NCBI GenBank assembly: GCA_036752345.1
Contig: DAIOSV010000001.1
Coordinates: 1 to 64,000 of the forward strand
DNA length: 64,000 bases
DNA from: UBA1715 sp036752345
GTDB taxonomy: Bacteria > Bacteroidota > Bacteroidia > Bacteroidales > UBA1715
Direction: 5' to 3'
The position numbers and the translations under genes were made by a program. Of this stretch, positions 61,385 to 64,000 are shown piece by piece (within the stretch, counting starts at the first letter, position 1; each line of letters starts with the position of its first letter). The notes under the pieces were generated by a model, which was given only the letters and a program-made list of their open reading frames with translations, was not told the DNA's origin and ran no database searches.

Positions 61385-62134
61385 TTATTTTATTTGAGAA
61401 GCAGGATTTTGCTCTTCAGCTTTTGGTTGTACACCTTTAGTAACGTTGAGTAATTGAATTTCAAATATCAATGTTGAGTATGGTTGAATAGCTTGATTGC
61501 CACCTTCTCCGTATGCTAAATCATAAGGAATGTAAAGTTTTGCTTTTGTTCCTTGTTTTAGGAGTGGAAATGCTTCAATCCAACCTTGAATAAGGTATCC
61601 CGGTTGTAATTGGAATTTTGCAGGATTGCTATCTACTGTGCTATCAAATACGGTTCCGTCTACAAGAGTACCTTTGTAACTTACAGTAACTGTGTCATAA
61701 AGAGATGGTTTTGGTCCGTTTCCTTCTTGTATAATTTCATATTGAAGGCCACTCGCTGTTGTGATAACTCCTTTTCTCTCTTTGTTCTTGTTCAAGAAAT
61801 TTTCTCCTGCTTCAATATTGGGTTTGAATTTAGCAAGATATTTATCTTCTAGCTGTTTGCTATAGCGTTGCATAAGTTGCATATATTTTTCTTGGTCAAG
61901 AGCAAGTGGGTATGCTTGTTCGTCAGGGTTGAATGCCTTGAATCCTGCATTGAATGCTTCTGCATTTATAGAATCAATGCCTTTTTGAGCCCACATACCG
62001 GCACTTTGAAATCCAAGTATATAGCTTGCACTATCATCTAATGTTTTTAATTTAACTTCATCTTTGTGTTTACATGAAAATAAACTTGCTGTGAGGCATA
62101 CAATACCTGCTGTTTTAATAAGAAGAGAATTCAT
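61385..62134 (-). CDS. FKBP-type peptidyl-prolyl isomerase lipoprotein
   Basis: A 249-aa lipoprotein (lipobox ASLFSC, Cys 21) with the FKBP_N dimerisation/chaperone helices (about 30-120: SASYILGFQSAGMWAQKG, then FLNKNKERKGV) and a canonical FKBP domain (about 130-235: GDGPKPSLYDTVTV-like GNGPKPSLYDTVTVSYKG, LQPGYLIQGWIEAF, IPYDLAYGEGG, YSTLIFEIQLL). It is similar to Mip/FkpA-type periplasmic folding factors. It follows the second FKBP gene by 13 bases and has a terminator. Confidence 0.92.
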   Translation of the reverse strand: MNSLLIKTAGIVCLTASLFSCKHKDEVKLKTLDDSASYILGFQSAGMWAQKGIDSINAEAFNAGFKAFNPDEQAYPLALDQEKYMQLMQRYSKQLEDKYLAKFKPNIEAGENFLNKNKERKGVITTASGLQYEIIQEGNGPKPSLYDTVTVSYKGTLVDGTVFDSTVDSNPAKFQLQPGYLIQGWIEAFPLLKQGTKAKLYIPYDLAYGEGGNQAIQPYSTLIFEIQLLNVTKGVQPKAEEQNPASQIK

Positions 62135-62147
62135 TTTTTATAAATAT

Positions 62148-62957
62148 TTATTGTTGATTAGTTTGTTGACCAGTTGGTTCTATTTCGTTAAGACGATTAA
62201 ATTCATTCAGTCTTTCAGCGTTGAGCCGTATTTTATTTACTATAACGTCAAATATAAGCGTTTCATATGGCTTTACTTTGTCCTTTTTGTAGACTTCTGA
62301 GCCATAGGCATATTCGTATGATGTGAAAATTCGTACACTTCCTCCTGTCTTAATTTTAGGTAATATTTCTTGGAAAGCCGGAATAGCAGAGCCTAAATAT
62401 ATTTTGGTCATTGCAGAATAATCTTGGCTATTGTATATCAATTCATTCTTTATAGTATATACTTTGAATGAGATAAAGATAGTATCAGTAACAAGAGGTG
62501 CAAGTTTTCCCCATCCCGGATCTATAATTTTATACTGCAAACCATTTTTCAACTCAATAATAGTACGATCTTTTTTATTCTCGTTTAAAAAGGCTTCTCC
62601 GGCTTTTTTGTTAGGAAAATTTTCTTGTTCGTATTGCTTTTGGTTTTCTGCCATTTGTTTGTTCATTTCCTCATTAAGAACTCGTGTGATTTCTTCTTCG
62701 GTCATTTGAAGATTGCCACTCGAATCGAAATAATCAATGATACCTTGCATAAAGTATTTAAAATCAACCGATTCAATATTATTGTCTTTTAAGTTTTGAG
62801 GAATTTTCTTGGCAAACGCTACGCCCAATCCGTATGACGTTGAGTCGTGGCGTGTAACAACTAAGGTCTCGTCTTTGTCAGGAGAACATGCTGTTATTGT
62901 CAAAATTAGCGTGGTAATTATGAAAAAGAGAGCTCGATATGTGTGAGAATTGTTCAC
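62148..62957 (-). CDS. Divergent FKBP-like lipoprotein
   Basis: A 269-aa predicted lipoprotein (lipobox TITAC, Cys 24) from a GTG start; no upstream in-frame ATG is present before the promoter box. The N-terminal helices (SYGLGVAFAKKIPQNL ... FLNENKKDRTIIE) and the domain order match its neighbour. The FKBP part is diverged: GQG..GLE is replaced by SAIPAFQEILPKIK, and the usual YG motif reads YAYGSE. It may be a chaperone without much isomerase activity. First gene of a two-gene operon. Confidence 0.8.
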   Translation of the reverse strand: MNNSHTYRALFFIITTLILTITACSPDKDETLVVTRHDSTSYGLGVAFAKKIPQNLKDNNIESVDFKYFMQGIIDYFDSSGNLQMTEEEITRVLNEEMNKQMAENQKQYEQENFPNKKAGEAFLNENKKDRTIIELKNGLQYKIIDPGWGKLAPLVTDTIFISFKVYTIKNELIYNSQDYSAMTKIYLGSAIPAFQEILPKIKTGGSVRIFTSYEYAYGSEVYKKDKVKPYETLIFDVIVNKIRLNAERLNEFNRLNEIEPTGQQTNQQ

Positions 62958-62973
62958 CTATTTTGTATTTCTG

Positions 62974-62981
62974 CAAATATA
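62974..62981 (-). promoter_or_regulatory. -7 box of the FKBP lipoprotein operon
   Basis: TATATTTG on the minus strand, 16 bases before the GTG at 62957. Confidence 0.45.
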
Positions 62982-63029
62982 CGTTTTTTACAAGAATCGC
63001 TTGATTTAAAAGAGTATTTTTTTGTCCAG

Positions 63030-63704
63030 TTATCCAATAACAAATAGTGGGTCTCCTTCCATAACCGCTTGGCCTTCTTTTACAACTATAGATTGAAGCG
63101 TGCCCGATGTTTCTGCTACAACATTGTTTACCATTTTCATGGAATCCATCGTAAGCACAACATCGCCCGCCTTAACTGTCGAACCTTCGGGAATTAAAAT
63201 TTGCACGATAGTTCCCGGAAGTGGAGCTGTTGTTGCAGAATCTGTAGATACGGCTTTTGCTTTTGGCTTTGCAGGAGAATTACTGCAATTCTTAAGTTCT
63301 ATGCACGAATCACCCGCAGGAAGGTTTTGTCCAATAGCAACGTTCATTTTCCCAATAACGCCATCTTTGTCGGCCGTAATGTTGCATACTTTTCCGTTTG
63401 ATTCCATTGTGAAAAGCACATCATCTTTCTTTACCAACTGTCCACTGTTTACATATACTTTGAGTATAGAAAGCGGTTGGCCTTCGGTGCTTTCTACATT
63501 GCAAATAGGTCTTGATTCTACAACAGAATGTGTAGTAGGAGCAGGTGTTGGCATTGGTGCTGGTTTTACCACAACCGGTTCCGGGCGTTCAATTTTTATG
63601 GTAAGATTTTTCCCATTCACAGCAACTTCTGCTATGTTATTCTTGAGCTTATTGATGATAACTTCGTAGGGCTTGTCTTGTATGGTAAATGAAAATTTGT
63701 TCAT
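63030..63704 (-). CDS. Biotin carboxyl carrier protein with two biotinyl-type domains
   Basis: Carrier subunit of a biotin-dependent carboxylase or decarboxylase. The 224-aa protein has an N-terminal beta domain (1-40), a Pro-rich linker (about 41-58), a first biotinyl/lipoyl-like domain (about 64-138) and a second one (about 158-224). The second is canonical, with DSMKMVNN and biotin acceptor Lys 190. In the first the acceptor loop reads MESNGKVCN, so it lacks MKM and probably is not biotinylated, though K105 is near the right place. The usual carrier has one such domain. It lies 3 bases after the epsilon-like gene and ends the cluster. Confidence 0.88.
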   Translation of the reverse strand: MNKFSFTIQDKPYEVIINKLKNNIAEVAVNGKNLTIKIERPEPVVVKPAPMPTPAPTTHSVVESRPICNVESTEGQPLSILKVYVNSGQLVKKDDVLFTMESNGKVCNITADKDGVIGKMNVAIGQNLPAGDSCIELKNCSNSPAKPKAKAVSTDSATTAPLPGTIVQILIPEGSTVKAGDVVLTMDSMKMVNNVVAETSGTLQSIVVKEGQAVMEGDPLFVIG

Positions 63705-63707
63705 GTG

Positions 63708-63905
63708 TTACTTTTTTAATTGGTTGATACCAAATATTTTAGAATTCCAATCTGATGAAGGTGAATGTGTTATGGTTAAAACACGCTCATCGCATCCTCC
63801 TCTGTAGTACAGATTCAAAGCGGTGGTAATAGCCAACAATTCTTCTTTAGTTGCATCACCGTTAAGAATTTTCAATGTTATTTTTTGTGCGTTTTTGTCT
63901 TCCAT
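63708..63905 (-). CDS. Small acyl-CoA carboxylase epsilon-like subunit
   Basis: A 65-aa soluble protein. The core pattern, LKILNGDATKEELLAITTAL, then a Trp (DWNSKIFG) before the end, is like the acyl-CoA carboxylase epsilon subunit family (GNPTxEELAAL ... W). Its place between the carboxyltransferase C-terminus and the biotin carrier supports this. It starts 11 bases after the carboxyltransferase stop. Family assignment rests on a short motif. Confidence 0.6.
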   Translation of the reverse strand: MEDKNAQKITLKILNGDATKEELLAITTALNLYYRGGCDERVLTITHSPSSDWNSKIFGINQLKK

Positions 63906-63916
63906 GGCAAATCCTA

Positions 63917-64000
63917 TTACAATGGCATATTAGAGTGTTTTTTCATTGGATTAGTCAACCGTTTTGTTTGGAGCATTTCAAACGCGCGGATTATTCTAAA
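63917..64000 (-). CDS. C-terminus of an acyl-CoA carboxylase/decarboxylase carboxyltransferase subunit (partial)
   Basis: The last 27 codons of a gene that continues beyond the right edge: IIRAFEMLQTKRLTNPMKKH, then SNMPL and a stop. The ending LxNKxxTNPxKKHxNxPL is characteristic of the methylmalonyl-CoA decarboxylase / propionyl-CoA carboxylase carboxyltransferase subunit of Bacteroidota. The order carboxyltransferase - epsilon-like - biotin carrier agrees. Confidence 0.75.
   Translation of the reverse strand, partial: FRIIRAFEMLQTKRLTNPMKKHSNMPL

Noticed and set aside
1..64000. tRNA, rRNA, riboswitch, integrase or transposase genes
   Set aside because: I looked for cloverleaf-like segments, conserved rRNA words, T-box or cobalamin/TPP boxes, and DDE or tyrosine-recombinase motifs on both strands and found none that I could support.

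Overview
The window looks like a chromosomal scaffold from an uncultured member of the Bacteroidota, probably order Bacteroidales. The evidence is low GC with A/T-rich spacers, many upstream elements of the form TAnnTTTG (the Bacteroidota -7 box), a short primary sigma factor without region 1.1, lipoproteins typical of the phylum, and several parts of the type IX secretion system (T9SS): SprA, a PorE-like OmpA protein, and cargo with type A and type B C-terminal sorting domains. The exact genus cannot be read from the sequence. There are three runs of 100 N. One is clearly an assembly artefact, because an identical 55-bp sequence stands on both sides of it.

Layout. 1-8 kb: YpfJ-like zinc peptidase, primary sigma factor, type B carboxylesterase (all minus), then rpsA and a bifunctional hisB (plus). 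7-15.8 kb (minus): metA with its own promoter, then the coupled run mutS2 - radical SAM - DUF6873, and rlmD followed by a T9SS-exported PL14-like lyase. 15.9-24.7 kb (plus): a YdjM-type membrane protein, then mutS - penicillin-binding protein 1A - PorE-like protein. 24.9-34.4 kb: a giant 2-hydroxyacyl-CoA dehydratase activase, a GH9 cellulase, a DUF4143 ATPase, a GH9 remnant and PPi-dependent phosphofructokinase. 34.6-42.4 kb is accessory: a lipoprotein coupled to a type B T9SS protein, a second DUF4143 ATPase between direct repeats, a repeat-rich 0.4-kb spacer, and a YCF48-like T9SS protein gene broken by a stop codon.

42.4-54.8 kb (plus): M17 aminopeptidase, then pdxA-like - ruvA - sprA - putative porin, closely packed. 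The PdxA-like protein appears to lack all three metal-binding histidines of PdxA. 55-61.3 kb (minus): a nine-gene run rfbA - rfbC - rfbD - lipoprotein - FKBP lipoprotein - clpX - M42 peptidase - lipoprotein with a T9SS-type-B-like fold - a 45-aa protein, most junctions overlapping. 61.4-64 kb (minus): two further FKBP-type lipoproteins, then the end of a biotin-dependent carboxylase/decarboxylase cluster (carboxyltransferase C-terminus, epsilon-like subunit, two-domain biotin carrier protein).

Together this suggests a saccharolytic, probably anaerobic Bacteroidales organism (GH9, PL14-like lyase, PPi-PFK, decarboxylase cluster of the succinate/propionate type) that exports cargo through a T9SS. 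I found no CRISPR array, rRNA, tRNA, prophage, integrase or transposase gene, and no clearly new multi-gene system. The best candidates for something undescribed are the metal-ligand-free PdxA homologue next to ruvA-sprA, and the two DUF4143 ATPase loci, both marked by local duplications.
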